This document shows, one piece after another, positions 1-11,243 of a stretch of 64,000 bases of DNA. Positions within the stretch are counted from its first letter, which is position 1. The number at the start of each line of letters is the position of its first letter. The translations under genes were made by a program, and so were the position numbers. A model generated the notes under the pieces. It saw nothing but the letters and a program-made list of their open reading frames with translations, was not told where the DNA came from and did no database searches. The DNA comes from Nannochloris sp. 'desiccata' (lineage: Eukaryota; Chlorophyta; Trebouxiophyceae; Chlorellales; Chlorellaceae). Where the stretch lies: assembly GCA_019044685.2 (NCBI GenBank), contig JAGTXX020000013.1, positions 372,001 to 436,000 on the forward strand. The letters are read 5' to 3'.

Positions 1-154
1 GATTACATTAGTTAACATTAAAGATATTGTATTCTACCGCTGCTGAACGCTTTGCATTCTGTGAAATTCATGCTCTATTCTGTTTAAAAAAAAAAAAACT
101 CGCCTTGCTCTGTACTTGACATTGCTTCTATTCATAGTACAAATACGTACTGAT

Positions 155-1694
155 TTAACGAATACCTAATTTCCTTAATTCGAAGCGCACAGCACTTATT
201 TCTTTATTCAGTACCTCTACCCGCTGTTCTATTTCTTTCTTTCTTTTCCGTTCAGCGACTGTCCTGCCTGCTGTCCCGTTGGGAAACTTGGCAATTTCAG
301 TTTCTAGAGCGCTTCGTTCTATGTTAAACGTCATGAGGGAATCTTCAAGCTCAGATGTACGCGCGGTCAATGCTTTAGCAGCGTCGAAATGGGAGGCTGG
401 GGGGTCCTGGCGCTGGAGGGCTAGCGGCCGTGCTGCGGGCGGTGGTTGAGGTGGAGATGGGAGTTGGGAAGTTGCAGGAGGGAGGTTCGCGTTTTGCTCG
501 ATAGAGGGAGCCGATGGATATACAGCTATATTTTCTTTAATGGCCTTTTGATTCCGGTAATTGCCAACCTTGCTGCTATTACTATCTCTTTCTTTCAATA
601 ATTGTCTCTCTCCACAAGCGGCGGTGGTGCCGGCAAAGTCGTTGCCCTCATGCACAGCCGCTGATTGCTCAGTAGCAGCCTTCTCTGTGTTCCTTCTTTT
701 CTCAAAAACATCTACAGTCGCAGTCAAGCTTACTACCTGTCTTTTCAAAGAATCTACCTCCCCAGAGAGTTTCTGATTCTGAAAAATAAGGTCTTCAATT
801 TTCTTTTCCTTTTCTTCAACAATTTCCGAGGCTGCCGCCCGAGCCTGCACCGCCTCTGATATTAATGCTTCTTTCTGCTTTTTATACGCTTCAAATTCTT
901 CCGTTTTCCTAATTATAAGAGCTTCTGCTGTTGCTAGGGCAGCAACTGCGTCAGCAGTGTCTCCTCGGACTGTGCTTAAGGCTTTATCTAGCAAGCTCAC
1001 TTGAGCGGTGGTGCTTTCTAATCTGGATTGAAGCGCCGAGTGTTCCTCTAATAACTACATATCTCGAAAATAATATAGAGAACGAGTAAGATAATAATAT
1101 GGCCAATTGAATATATAGCTTCAAAATATTATATAATTATATTTTGCATACCTCATCAAATTTTCGCCGCCAAAGAGCAGTTTCACTTTTCAGCTCTTCT
1201 ACAAGCTTGGTACGTTGCGAATTAACTTCTTCAACCTCTACCATAGTGTTCTGAGCGAGTTTAGCCTCAGCGTAAAGGGCTTTTGATCGCCATTCTGCTT
1301 CTGATGCAGCGTTCTTTTCAGCGGTAGCAGTGGCGGTACTGGAGGCTTTGGTCAGCTCTTCAATTCTGGCTTCTAAATCTTTAATCTTGGCTAACTCCAT
1401 GTTCTCAAGAGATGTCGTAAGATGTTTATGGACACCAGGGCTTTTCCCGGGGGGGAGAGGTGTCTGAGCATGTGCGTGTTTTCTGGGAGAGAGAAGCACT
1501 GCTGGTGGTGTTGGTGTTGTTGTGGAGGCTGTCGGCGGTCTTTGAGAAGAATGTTCAAGGCCTTGTCTCAAAGGTGAGCGAAAAGGGTCAGGGCTTGCTG
1601 GGGGTGAACCGCATAGTGTCAAGGTTGCAGAGCTGTATATGATTGGGCGGTCGCTAGTAGAACGCGGCTGGTTTTCCCCACGGTCTATTATCAT
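155..1694 (-). CDS. Coiled-coil protein of unknown function
   Basis: Two exons, 1694..1152 and 1054..155, joined across a 97-nt GT-AG intron, give about 480 residues. The first ~80 residues are Ser/Pro/Thr-rich and look disordered. From the end of exon 1 into exon 2 the sequence becomes long heptad-like helix rich in Glu, Lys, Ala and Leu (for example LEARIEEL, SEAEWRSKAL), which is typical of coiled coil. A Pro/Ala/Gln-rich linker separates this from a last helical segment near the C-terminus. There is no signal peptide, membrane segment or enzyme motif. The start codon is the first ATG of the long frame, but a TAG immediately precedes it and could be a splice acceptor, so an upstream exon is possible. 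A structural or cytoskeletal role is only an inference from composition. Confidence 0.6.
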
Positions 1695-2109
1695 CTAGTT
1701 TGCTTGCAATTTTTTTAAATAATTAATCCTAACAGGCTGACATAGCAACTAGTGTTGCGAAATTCGTATGCTACGATAACTTCAGCTTTCTGAGAAAATT
1801 ATAATGGTGGCTTTGAATCTTTAGAGGAACATCAAAACAGTGCCAGTTCAAAGAACAGCTGCAGAGCCAATTCAAAAAATCCAGCTGGCAGGTCCGTTGC
1901 AAAGTTATTATCACCCCACCTTCACTGATCAGGACATTAAAATTAATTTAACACTTACTAGGGATAGCGTGTCGATCATGGTTTGGTGAACCTTTGCCAA
2001 TGTCAGTTAAATTTTATATTTTGCTTTTCTGTATTATTTTCAACAACGTGTTCATCCAAGACTTTGGTTTTAATTTGTCCGTGGTATTTGTGTTGCAGAG
2101 ATCAATCAT
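1695..2109. other. Intergenic, divergent promoter region
   Basis: About 415 bases between two divergently transcribed genes. I see no gene or repeat in it; it probably holds both promoters and the 5' UTR of the pyrophosphatase gene. Confidence 0.5.
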
Positions 2110-4731
2110 ATGAGCCACGCCAGTTCTGTTTACGGAAACATACGGTCTCGATCTGCAAACGAAAACAACATGGATATTGAAGGAGGAGGCGCTCTTCCTC
2201 TTAGTTCGCTGGGTGCAGACCCCAGGCATGGAGCCAAAACTTTTTCTAGAGTAGGATCTGCCAGTCCGGTACGTAGCCTACAGTTTATTTTTATAATTTT
2301 CTTTTTGATCTTGCTGACGTCGCCACCAACAAACAGATACCAAAACCTTATCTTTTACACACTATACTCTCCGACAATCCACGCATTTTCAATGCCCTGA
2401 CCAAGCACATGTCCCTCTTTCCCGATTAAATCCCTGCAGCTCACTTCCTTAGCTCGCCACATCGATCCTCAAACTCTCAAAATCGTGGGCGGCATTGCTG
2501 CATTTTTCGGATTAGTCATCGGTTGGAAAGTTTCCTTCACCTTAACCATTGTCCTCGCCACATGTATTGGTATGCTAGGCTTTGCAGCGCACTTGGCACA
2601 GTGGGTTATGGCTAAAGATGAAGGTACACCAGACATGCAGGAAGTCTCGCTGGCGATTAGAGAAGGTGCTGAAGGGTATTTTGTCACTCAATACGGTACA
2701 ATCGGCCGTTTATCCGGTGTTTTATGTGCCATTATCTTTCTAGTATATTTATTCCGTGCAGAGACACCTGAGCACGCAGCTGCAGGTATCTCAAGATTCA
2801 CTTTAGCCTTGCTGACATCGGTGTCCTTTATGCTCGGTGCTGGGTGCTCGGCTATTGCTGGGTATGTAGGCATGTGGGTCTCTGTCCGAGCTAATGTACG
2901 TGTTGCTGGTGCAGCACGTCGTTCCGCACGTGAAGCGCTCGTTGTCGCTCTCCGTGCTGGGGGATTCTCAGGCCTTATCGTTGTCGCTTTAATGGTTCTC
3001 GGCATTGCCCTTTTATATTCAACTTTATATATTCTCTACGTGTCTTACGGCACCCTCCACGACGCTGACATCCCATTATTACTCGTAGGCTATGGTTTCG
3101 GTGCCTCCTTTGTTGCGTTATTCGCCCAGCTGGGTGGTGGTATCTACACAAAGGCTGCTGACGTCGGCGCTGATTTGGTCGGCAAAGTTGAAGCAGGCAT
3201 CCCTGAAGACGATCCTCGTAACCCCGCTGTTATTGCAGACTTGGTGGGTGATAATGTCGGTGATTGTGCTGCTCGTGGTGCAGACCTTTTTGAATCCATC
3301 GCTGCAGAGGTCATTTCCGCGATGATTTTAGGTGGTACCATGGCAAAACAGGCGGGACTGTCCTCTGCATCTGGTTTTATTATGTTTCCGTTAGTGGTGC
3401 ATACCATGGATTTGGTTGTTTCTGCTTTAGGAATCATGTCTGTGGCAGTCAAACCACCTGCTGATGCCCCTCCAGTAGAGGATCCTTACGCAGTAATGAA
3501 GCAAGGCTATGGAGTGGCCATTGGGTTTTCTGTCGTCAGTTTCATCGCTGCTTGTCGATGTATGCTCACTGCCCCTCATGCCCCGTCTGCATGGGTTCAT
3601 TTCGCTGGGTGTGGGTTAATAGGTATTGGTACTGCGTATCTCTACGTTTGGATTGCCCAGTACTATACAGATTATCAATTTAAACCAGTACGCAAGATTG
3701 CGGAAGCTTCCACCACCGGCCACGCTACAAACATCATTGCTGGTATTGGAGTCGGTCTTGAAGCCACTGGATTACCTGTTATTGTCATGTCTGTTGCGTT
3801 AATCTCTTCATTCTGGTTGGGTAATACCTCTGGACTGGTCGAAAGTTCGGCTGATGGTCTGTTTGGGACAGCCGTCGCAACCATGGGTATGTTGAGTACG
3901 GCTGCGTATGTGCTGTCTCTTGATGTATTTGGACCTATTGCGGATAACGCTGGTGGTATCGTGGAAATGTCACAGCAGCCAGAGTCTGTTCGTGATGTTA
4001 CAGATCTTCTTGACGCTGTAGGCAACACAACAAAGGCCACTACGAAAGGATACGCCATCGGATCGGCTGGGTTGGCATCATTCCTCCTCTTCTCTGCGTA
4101 TTTGGATGAAGTAAGTGCCTTTACATCCGTTCCATTCAAGCAGGTAGACATTGCTGTCCCTGAAGTGTTCATTGGTGGCCTGTTAGGGGCCACGCTGGTG
4201 TTTATTTTCTCATCTTGGACGTGTGCTGCCGTTGGCGACACCGCTCAGGAGGTAGTTAATGAAGTCAGGAGACAATTTGCTGAACGGCCCGGTATTATGA
4301 GCGGCACAGAAAAGCCAGATTACGCTCGTTGCGTCGCTATTGTCGCTTCCTCTTCCCTGCGTGCGATGATCAAGCCAGGTGTACTCGTCGTTGCTGGTCC
4401 CGTAGCCGTCGGGGTCATATTCAAATATATCGGCTATCTGACCGGTCAACCACTTTTAGGCGCAAAGGCCGTCGCTGGTATGCTCATGTTTGCCACTGTT
4501 GCTGGTATATTAATGGCTCTTTTCTTAAATACTGCTGGCGGAGCTTGGGATAATGCGAAGAAGTATGTGGAAAGTGGTGCACATGGTGGTAAGGGCTCAG
4601 AGGCACATAAAGCTGCGGTGACAGGCGATACAGTTGGCGACCCGTTCAAAGATACGATGGGCCCTAGTTTACATGTGGTTATCAAATTAATGGCGACATT
4701 AAGTTTGGTATTGGCACCGCTGTATGTTTAG
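2110..4731 (+). CDS. Membrane-bound H+-translocating pyrophosphatase, K+-independent type
   Basis: Exons 2110..2268 and 2440..4731 (171-nt intron) encode about 816 residues, somewhat longer than the usual ~770. The enzyme hydrolyses pyrophosphate and pumps protons into the vacuole or Golgi. The catalytic signature [11 protein letters not shown] lies near residues 292-302, followed by the acidic segment [16 protein letters not shown] and many hydrophobic helices. Near residue 581 the protein reads [10 protein letters not shown]. In this family a lysine at this position marks K+-independent enzymes, whereas K+-dependent vacuolar enzymes have alanine. In plants the K+-independent form (AVP2 type) is placed in the Golgi. 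The first exon supplies a cytosolic, Ser/Gly-rich N-terminus. The ATG at 2110 is the only in-frame start before the splice donor. Confidence 0.93.
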
Positions 4732-5193
4732 AGAGATTCAAGAGAACAGAGAGATTTTTAATTAGACATTGTACAAAAAAAAAACGTCTAGGTAGGAGAG
4801 AAGGCCAGTTGGTGTCGGGTAGGGAGAAGTTGGTGGTTGGTAGTATTATTATATAGCAAGGCGTGGTTGGTTGAGTAATTTTATTATATACTGTGAATAT
4901 ATTAATTTGTGTGTGTGTGTGTGTGTTTCTCGCTGTCTTTTCATTTTCTTTTTTTTTCCAGTTGAAGTGGTGAGCTTTCTTTAAATGCGCTCTCTTTTTC
5001 CTTCCTTTCTTCCACCGTCACCGCCACCCGGCCATCTTGTGTTTTTCTTAATTTATATGATACATGAACACCGCTGCAAACCCATTTAAGCAAGCAATTT
5101 ATAATATATCAAGTATATTTACAAAAGAAACAATGTTAATCTAATTATCCAGCACACATGAAATAGAATCACAAGAATGAAGAACACAACACT
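4732..5193. other. Convergent intergenic region
   Basis: 3' ends of two genes meet here. It holds AT-rich sequence and a short GT microsatellite (4909-4926); I see no gene. Confidence 0.6.
4909..4926. repeat. (GT)9 microsatellite
   Basis: Eighteen bases of perfect GT repeat in the 3' flank of the pyrophosphatase gene. Confidence 0.95.
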
Positions 5194-7695
5194 CTACGAC
5201 TGCAAAATAGCGTTTACGCTGGCTCTGCTAAATTCATTATCTTCAAATAAGGCTCTCACCATAGCCACAACCTGCTCCTTTGTCAACCCCACAGCTGCAA
5301 GCCGTCCAGACCGCCATCTTAAAGCTATTTCTCTTGATGGAATGTCTAATAATTCACAGACTTCTTTTAATCGAGCAACTTGAGAACAGGCCATTGCCAA
5401 CTCATTTTGCTCAATTTTTGCACCGTGTAACCCAGATTTTTCTACTGATTCTGATTCTCTTGTCATCGAGCTACTCATAAATGCTATTGTAGCGATAATG
5501 CCGGTGTCAGGGGCAGTTAAAAGGCCTATTATATTAGGAATTTGTTTTGATTCATCTTCGGAAATGTCGCCCATTTCTAGAATTGCATCAGCTATCACCC
5601 CACACACAGCATTAACCAGCTCAGAAGCTACATTAATAAACATATATTTCGGCAAAACACCGTGCAAGACGCTGGTTAAACGTTGGAAAGCAGCAAGAAG
5701 TTGCCGGGTGGCTTTATTGCACCGGATAACCCCCGGCCCGTCGAGATCTTTCCAATTTCGAAGCTCAGACGCGATATCCAACAAGTCAGAACGTTGCCTA
5801 GAAACCATGGATTGCATTGCTGCGTCTCCAAAGTCGCGAACACGCCGTGCTGGGGCTATAAAGTTCACAGCAGGGTGAACTAGAGATTGCAATCGAGGCG
5901 CATGTGCTTGCGGCAGCAGGCACAGCGTGCGGTACACATGAAGACAATCATTATACCGCAAGGCAGCTATGTAGGGTAAAACGCGCTCTTGATCTGTTGT
6001 AGAAGGGTCTAGGGCGAGCAATAATGATGCTAGGTCAACTACAGCGCCACACATGGCCTGCGCTAAAGCGGCAGATCCAGAGCGACAGGCCTCACCCAAA
6101 GCGTCAAGCATCAAGGATACTAACCCTGCAGCAGCACGGCTGACAGCGTATGGACCCACATCACCGATGGGGGGTTCGCCATGTAGTTCCGCTACTGCAG
6201 CTGCGACGGTGGTGCTTGTGGTGGTGCCTCTATTATCACTAGAAGCAAAAAGGGCTCTCGATGCCGAGGCAGATCCAAAAGAAGGCGCCTTCGCAGGCAA
6301 TGGCAGTATTCCAGATACAATAGTCGTTTCTTTTGCTGCAGAAGAGGTTAGTAAATCTCTGGCAGCGGTTGCATATTTCACTCTCTTGTCAGCTAAAACC
6401 CGGCCTACAGCTTGCCTAACAAATTTAGCTATAGGACCCTCAATTTTAGCACTCCAAAGGCCTAATTTCACTGCCTTTTCTTCTAATTTAATAGCTAAAG
6501 AACCAGCACGCATAAAACCGGCAAGTTCCGAGTCTTCGACAGGTTTTGCTGGGCGAAGTTTTGCTGCTATATACGCGCCAGAAGCCCCAGGCCATAAATA
6601 TTCCATACCTAGCTGGCGTATTAATCCTGCGTTGCTGCCTAATGCACTTTCACATACAGATTTGAAGCATCGGTATAATGTGCGTTCAGCTCCTGCTCTG
6701 GCAGCGCCAGCACGAGTGGTGGTTGCGGCACTAAGTGCCGATGAGGCTATACTGTTTGCTGGGCTTTCCATAACAGTAGCATTATTGGCAGAAGCAATTG
6801 CTAGTAACTCGTCTCTAATTATTGCTTTAACGCAGTTATCAACTATAAAGGTAGACAGATTTTGCAACGAGTTGGGCAACACTCCAAGAGCAGCAGCTGC
6901 CTGCCATACTTGAGCAAGCGCAGCCCCAGTTTGCTGCGTTGGAGGAATCAATGCAGGTATATGGCTTGCTGGGTCAAGGACTAGATATTGTGGAGGTGCA
7001 GAGATGACGTATTCTTTAAACAACTGCATTCTTTCTTCAACGGCAGTTCCAGTGGACTCGGCACCAGCGACTGTAGAGACGTCTTGCTGTAGCTGTAAAA
7101 GTACGCCAGCCGCATCACAAAATGCACCTTGTGATACCAAAGTATCATAGTGGCTTAGACGTTGCTGTAGGCCTGCTATAGCTCCAACCTCGCTGATCGA
7201 GGCGAGCGTGTTTTGCAGTTGAGCAACAACGTCCGTATGCTGCGCTGCCGTAGCTACAGTTTGAGCTAGTAGATCGTCGCCTTCCGGTACTAGCCCACGG
7301 TCTTGTAGGCTAGATAAAGCAGCTGCACAGCCCGCTTCTGCTGCAAGCGTTGCTGCGGCGTCGGTAGCTGTATTCTTGCAAGCTGCGTTTGTTTTTGACA
7401 AGAGAGCACGCATTACCTCGTCTCGCCGCATGCTTATTGCTGATAAGCTCTGCTCAAGGGAGCTTGCGGTGAGCCCCTGAAGATGAGAAACGAATAGATC
7501 GTTAGTTGATACATTTGAACAGTTGCAACTAGTTGCTCACTTCTATTTGAAAAACATAAAGAATTGCCAAGAGTCCATCCAGTACATGATCGATCAGACA
7601 TCTAAGCTTACTTCCGTATTAATGCTTGCGAGCAAGGTGTCTAATACCCCGCTATCAGTTGTTGAAGGAACTTCACCACCATGCTGATTTGCCAT
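5194..7695 (-). CDS. ZW10 homologue (Dsl1/NRZ tethering complex, kinetochore)
   Basis: Exons 7695..7612 and 7476..5194 (135-nt intron) give about 788 residues, close to animal ZW10 at ~780. ZW10 is the core of the NRZ/Dsl1 complex, which tethers Golgi-derived vesicles at the ER; in animals it also serves the kinetochore checkpoint. The identification rests on the C-terminal half. This contains ALRYNDCLHVYRTL followed by a helical region with a DISEDESKQIPNI segment. The end reads ALRWRSGRLAAVGLTKEQVVAM then RALFEDNEFSR, matching the ZW10 C-terminal pattern of a DRW-x-G motif, then a short loop and an RALFQ-like helix. The N-terminal part is Ala-rich helix consistent with the coiled-coil region. 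Without the first exon the protein would begin within this region, so the spliced ATG at 7695 is preferred. Confidence 0.8.
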
Positions 7696-7862
7696 GACTG
7701 AGACAGTCAACGAGCCCTTGCACGCCAAGCACTCGGAATATTATTAGCACCGATTGTTACTATAGGTTAATGCCGGCAATCGTCTATGGAGTTGCGTTTA
7801 ACAAGGGGTGGAAGTATTTGAAAAATAATTCTTTCCTAATTTGTTTTTCTATTACAAACATA

Positions 7863-7901
<39 letters not shown>

Positions 7902-9170
7902 GGCCTTACTTAGCCCCTCAGCGCAATTGGGGCTAAAACCCTGCTCAGAGGGACAATTCTCTGGAGCTCTATCGAAAGCTGATGGAGATCCGCCCTGAGG
8001 ATCGGAGAGTGATCACATCGTTTTTGGCAACTTGACGATTAAAAAACATGATGTATCCACAGCGATGACATATTTGATTAGAGGCGAGGATTGGAGTCCT
8101 CTGCTCATAGAGACGCGTCATTTCTTTATGTGCCTTGATCTTGAACCTCCCCGCTGCAGCCCATCCCCGCCTGCCACCGCCTCGCTCAGGGGCAGCGGAT
8201 GACGCATGTTGGGCAGCTCAGCTATGGCCAGGAAGAGCATCGTTCTTTGCAGCGTGGGTAGGGCCGTGTTTGTGGCCGTGAGAATCATCGTGAAAATCGC
8301 CGGTCTTCTTCTTTTATTATTATTACTTTTGCAAAAATTCAAACGGCTGCTTCGCGTATACAACGCAATCTGATACAAAGAAAGCTTAAGCGAGGCTGGG
8401 AGAGTCACTCTGAGATGGCTCGGAAATGCCATTTAAACGCCGTTTTGAGGAATTCCTGCAAAGAGCAAATGAAGAACAAATGCCAGCGAGGGGATAGAGC
8501 TGCCTGCTCGCCACCAGTGCTGCATTGATCACAATATTGATCGCTCAGGCGATGATTCCTGATCGCCTGCTGCATCTGCGCACCCCGATACTATGAAAGC
8601 ATCGTCATCAGCTCTTTGAGTATCCAGCTGCGCTCGTTGTCCTTTTGGCTGAGTCGATGTTGCCTGGAGAAAATCCAGGCTGTTTCTCGCCGCCGCTGCG
8701 GCCGCCCTCTAGCCCCTAGTTGCTGCCAAGCGTGGCGACCGAGCATAGCGCTGAGAGCAAGCAAAGGCCACTCGTACGTAGTGAGTCGCCCTGATGATAC
8801 GTAACTACGTGGTTGTCAGTGTCAGTTAAATTAAAGGCAATTTTGACAGAAGCACGATCCTTTATATGTTGTCCTTCTCTTTAAATTCACGCCTTCTTGG
8901 GAGTGAAGTCTGGTGAAGTTCTGTCATTTGTTCTCTTGTGATTGGCAGTAGAGCACATTCTCTGTGCTAAAGGCTGTAATTCTCTCTCTCTCTCTCGCTT
9001 CTAAAGAGAAAAGGTTCTTTGAGAAGATTCAAAATTCAATCCGTCAAGAATCTCGCAGCCACAAAAGCGTTGTTTGTTGCAAAAGCACCTTAAATGCATA
9101 GCTCTCAATATTATGCGCAGCATACTGCCCCTTGCAAGCTTGCTCTCTCGCTCCGCAGGCATTAGATCGG
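7696..9170. other. Long gene-poor stretch
   Basis: About 1.5 kb with no open frame I trust. It contains a GT/GA microsatellite (7863-7900), a CT run near 8982-8999 and moderately GC-rich sequence between 7900 and 8800. I looked for tRNA, spliceosomal RNA, SRP RNA and RNase P signatures here and saw none. Confidence 0.5.
7863..7900. repeat. (GT)n(GA)n compound microsatellite
   Basis: Sixteen bases of GT repeat run directly into twenty-two bases of GA repeat. Confidence 0.95.
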
Positions 9171-10963
9171 ATGCTAGCTGCCCCACCCATTGCGAGAATC
9201 CGAGCTGGTGTGCCACCCCACAGCGTATGTGGACGATCTAGTTTGCGTCCAACTCTGTTAAAAGCAAAACCAACTTTGAGAGCAGGGAATGGACCAATGA
9301 TTGTGCAAGCGGGGCTGTTTGCTCCCAAAATTCGCCCTTCCACCCCCACAAGATCCTTTCTACAACAGAGTTACTGAGCTGGATTATTTCAAAGCGAAGT
9401 TGAGTGGCGAAGTTGGTTTAATTACTGTGCTGGTTGGTCCTCGCAATTGTGGGAAGTCGGTGAGTTCTGCCTTCCTTTGCTGGTCTGCCTTGCCCGGTCA
9501 ACGGTGACGTGTTTTCTCTCTCTCTTCTTTTTCTTCTTCTAGATTTGTTCAAGCATAGTTCTTACAACAGCTTCTATTCATTATTTCTTGCAGAGATTGC
9601 TGGAAAATCTGTCTCAACAATATGAAGCGCAGCAGATTGGACCATTGTTCCTGAAAATCGACGCTCGCTTCACGCCAGTGTGTACTCCAGACGAGGTCGC
9701 CAAGGCGCTTTTAAATGCATTAGAGACTAGAAAAATTCAAAAGGTTATGAGCTACGTAAGCACAAGTCTGCCGTTGTTGTCTTCTATTAGTATTAATGCT
9801 GGGCTGGTTACAATCAGTCTTGGGGAATTATTTACAAAGCTCTCCGGAAGGGAGGTAAAATTGGAGGAGGCGATCAACAAGTTTGACAAGCTTTTAGAGG
9901 CTTTGGAACCGCTGTTTGTAAAGCCTGTGATCATTATAGGTACGATGCAAATGTATGCAAAAGGCAACGCTGTATTTTCTTTCCAAACGTCAATGTTTTT
10001 TTTTTTCTGGCTGTGCTCCCCATATCACTGAACTTTTTCATATATATTCACTTGCAGATGAAGCTAATAAACTCATGAGCTGGAAGGAACCAGATCCTTT
10101 GCAGCCAGAGCTTCAACGATTGCTTGACTTTCTTATTGGCATCTCAAAGCAAAAACTTCTAGCCCATGTGATCTTGGCCACTTCGGACTATTTCCTAGCT
10201 AATTGGCTGACCCAAGGTAAGTTGTGCTGCTTTTATTGTTTGATTTTCTGGTCGAAATTCATTAAACGTCCTTTCCTTTCCCTTTGCAGTTGGAATGACC
10301 GAGGACAAGTTTCGAGTAGAGGTCCTTGGAGATCTAACTGAAGAGGAAGCTGAGAAGTTTATGTAGGGTGATGGTGTTGCGGGAGGGTGGCGTGGTATCG
10401 CCAATGACTCTTTCAAAACGAAGGAGGATCTAGCTAATGCAAAAGATCAGTGGTCTGAAATTTATCAGCGGTGCGGCGGCAATATTGGTCTGTTGAAGCA
10501 GTGTGTGGCAGAAGCAAGGAATTTGAAGGGGAGTTGGGGTTCTGCGTTGCAAGCAGTGGTAGCAGGCCCTGTTGGTGCAGTTATACAAGGTTTTGAACCC
10601 GAAGTGTACATTGCGAAAGGTGGCGAGGCTCCTCTCTGGACTGATGCTCAATGGAGGATGGTGCTGGAGCGCATTACCACATCGCCGCAGCATGCTGTGC
10701 TGGCAAGTGAGCTAAAGGAAGAGTTGGGAAAGGGAAGTGAAAAGAAGGGGTCCGAAATTCTTTTGTCCATGGTAAAGTACAATTTGCTGGAATTGCGCCC
10801 TCCATCTACCCTTGCACGTGATCTGCCCCAAGAGGTGTATGACAATGACGGGGTAAGTGAAACGGTGGTGACCTTGCCATTGCCAGCTCACGTTTGGGCT
10901 GCAAAATCCGTGCTCAGAAGAATGAAGGCTAAAGAGGCTAAACGTTCAGACCCTCAGACTTAG
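9171..10963 (+). pseudogene. Archaeal-type/AAA ATPase with one in-frame TAG
   Basis: A P-loop ATPase resembling the archaeal-ATPase (ATPase_2) family. Proposed exons are 9171..9224, 9310..9459, 9594..9939, 10058..10216 and 10290..10963. All later junctions are clear GT-AG and keep frame. The Walker A motif is GPRNCGKS and Walker B is VIIIDEAN, split by an intron exactly at the aspartate codon. The short first exon is Arg/Ala/Pro-rich and could be an organelle presequence, but the first junction (donor GTATGT at 9225, weak acceptor at 9309) is less certain. A TAG at 10364-10366 interrupts an otherwise continuous frame that runs on through a helical C-terminal region to 10963. No GT-AG intron that removes the stop and keeps frame is visible. 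It may be a recent pseudogene, a sequencing error or a truncated two-product gene. Confidence 0.6.
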
Positions 10964-11243
10964 ATTAATGTTTGCTTTAAAATTGTATTTGGAAATGTAT
11001 GTTGAAAAATGTAGTAAAATATATGATTTTGTAGATTTTCTTTTTTGTGTTTAGGGCGGGGTGGCAAAAGCGGGGATGGTTTTTTATATATGCTGTCAAC
11101 TCTGGTTGGTTGCTCCTTTTCTCCCTGCTTTCCTAATGTTTTCAATACAGTTTTTTAATGAATAAATAATGAGCATTACGTAAATAGTTCATGTAAATAA
11201 AAAATATGAATTGCTTTGATCCTGGGGTCGGTGAGGCTCAGCC
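10964..11243. other. AT-rich spacer
   Basis: 3' flank of the ATPase gene; nothing else seen. Confidence 0.4.

Noticed and set aside
3675..4241. 188-codon minus-strand open frame inside the pyrophosphatase gene
   Set aside because: Shadow of a highly conserved coding exon; no features of its own.
6053..6913. 286-codon plus-strand open frame
   Set aside because: Antisense to the ZW10 coding sequence, with Ala/Ser-rich composition mirroring it; no protein signature and no splice context.
8118..8432. 104-codon minus-strand frame in the gene-poor stretch
   Set aside because: No start context, domain or splice partners; composition like random GC-moderate DNA.
9113..9242. Alternative mitochondrial-like start (MRSILPLASLLSRSAG) for the ATPase gene
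   Set aside because: It looks like a presequence, but its frame ends at a TAG and no GT-AG pair links it in phase with the P-loop exon, so the start at 9171 was kept.
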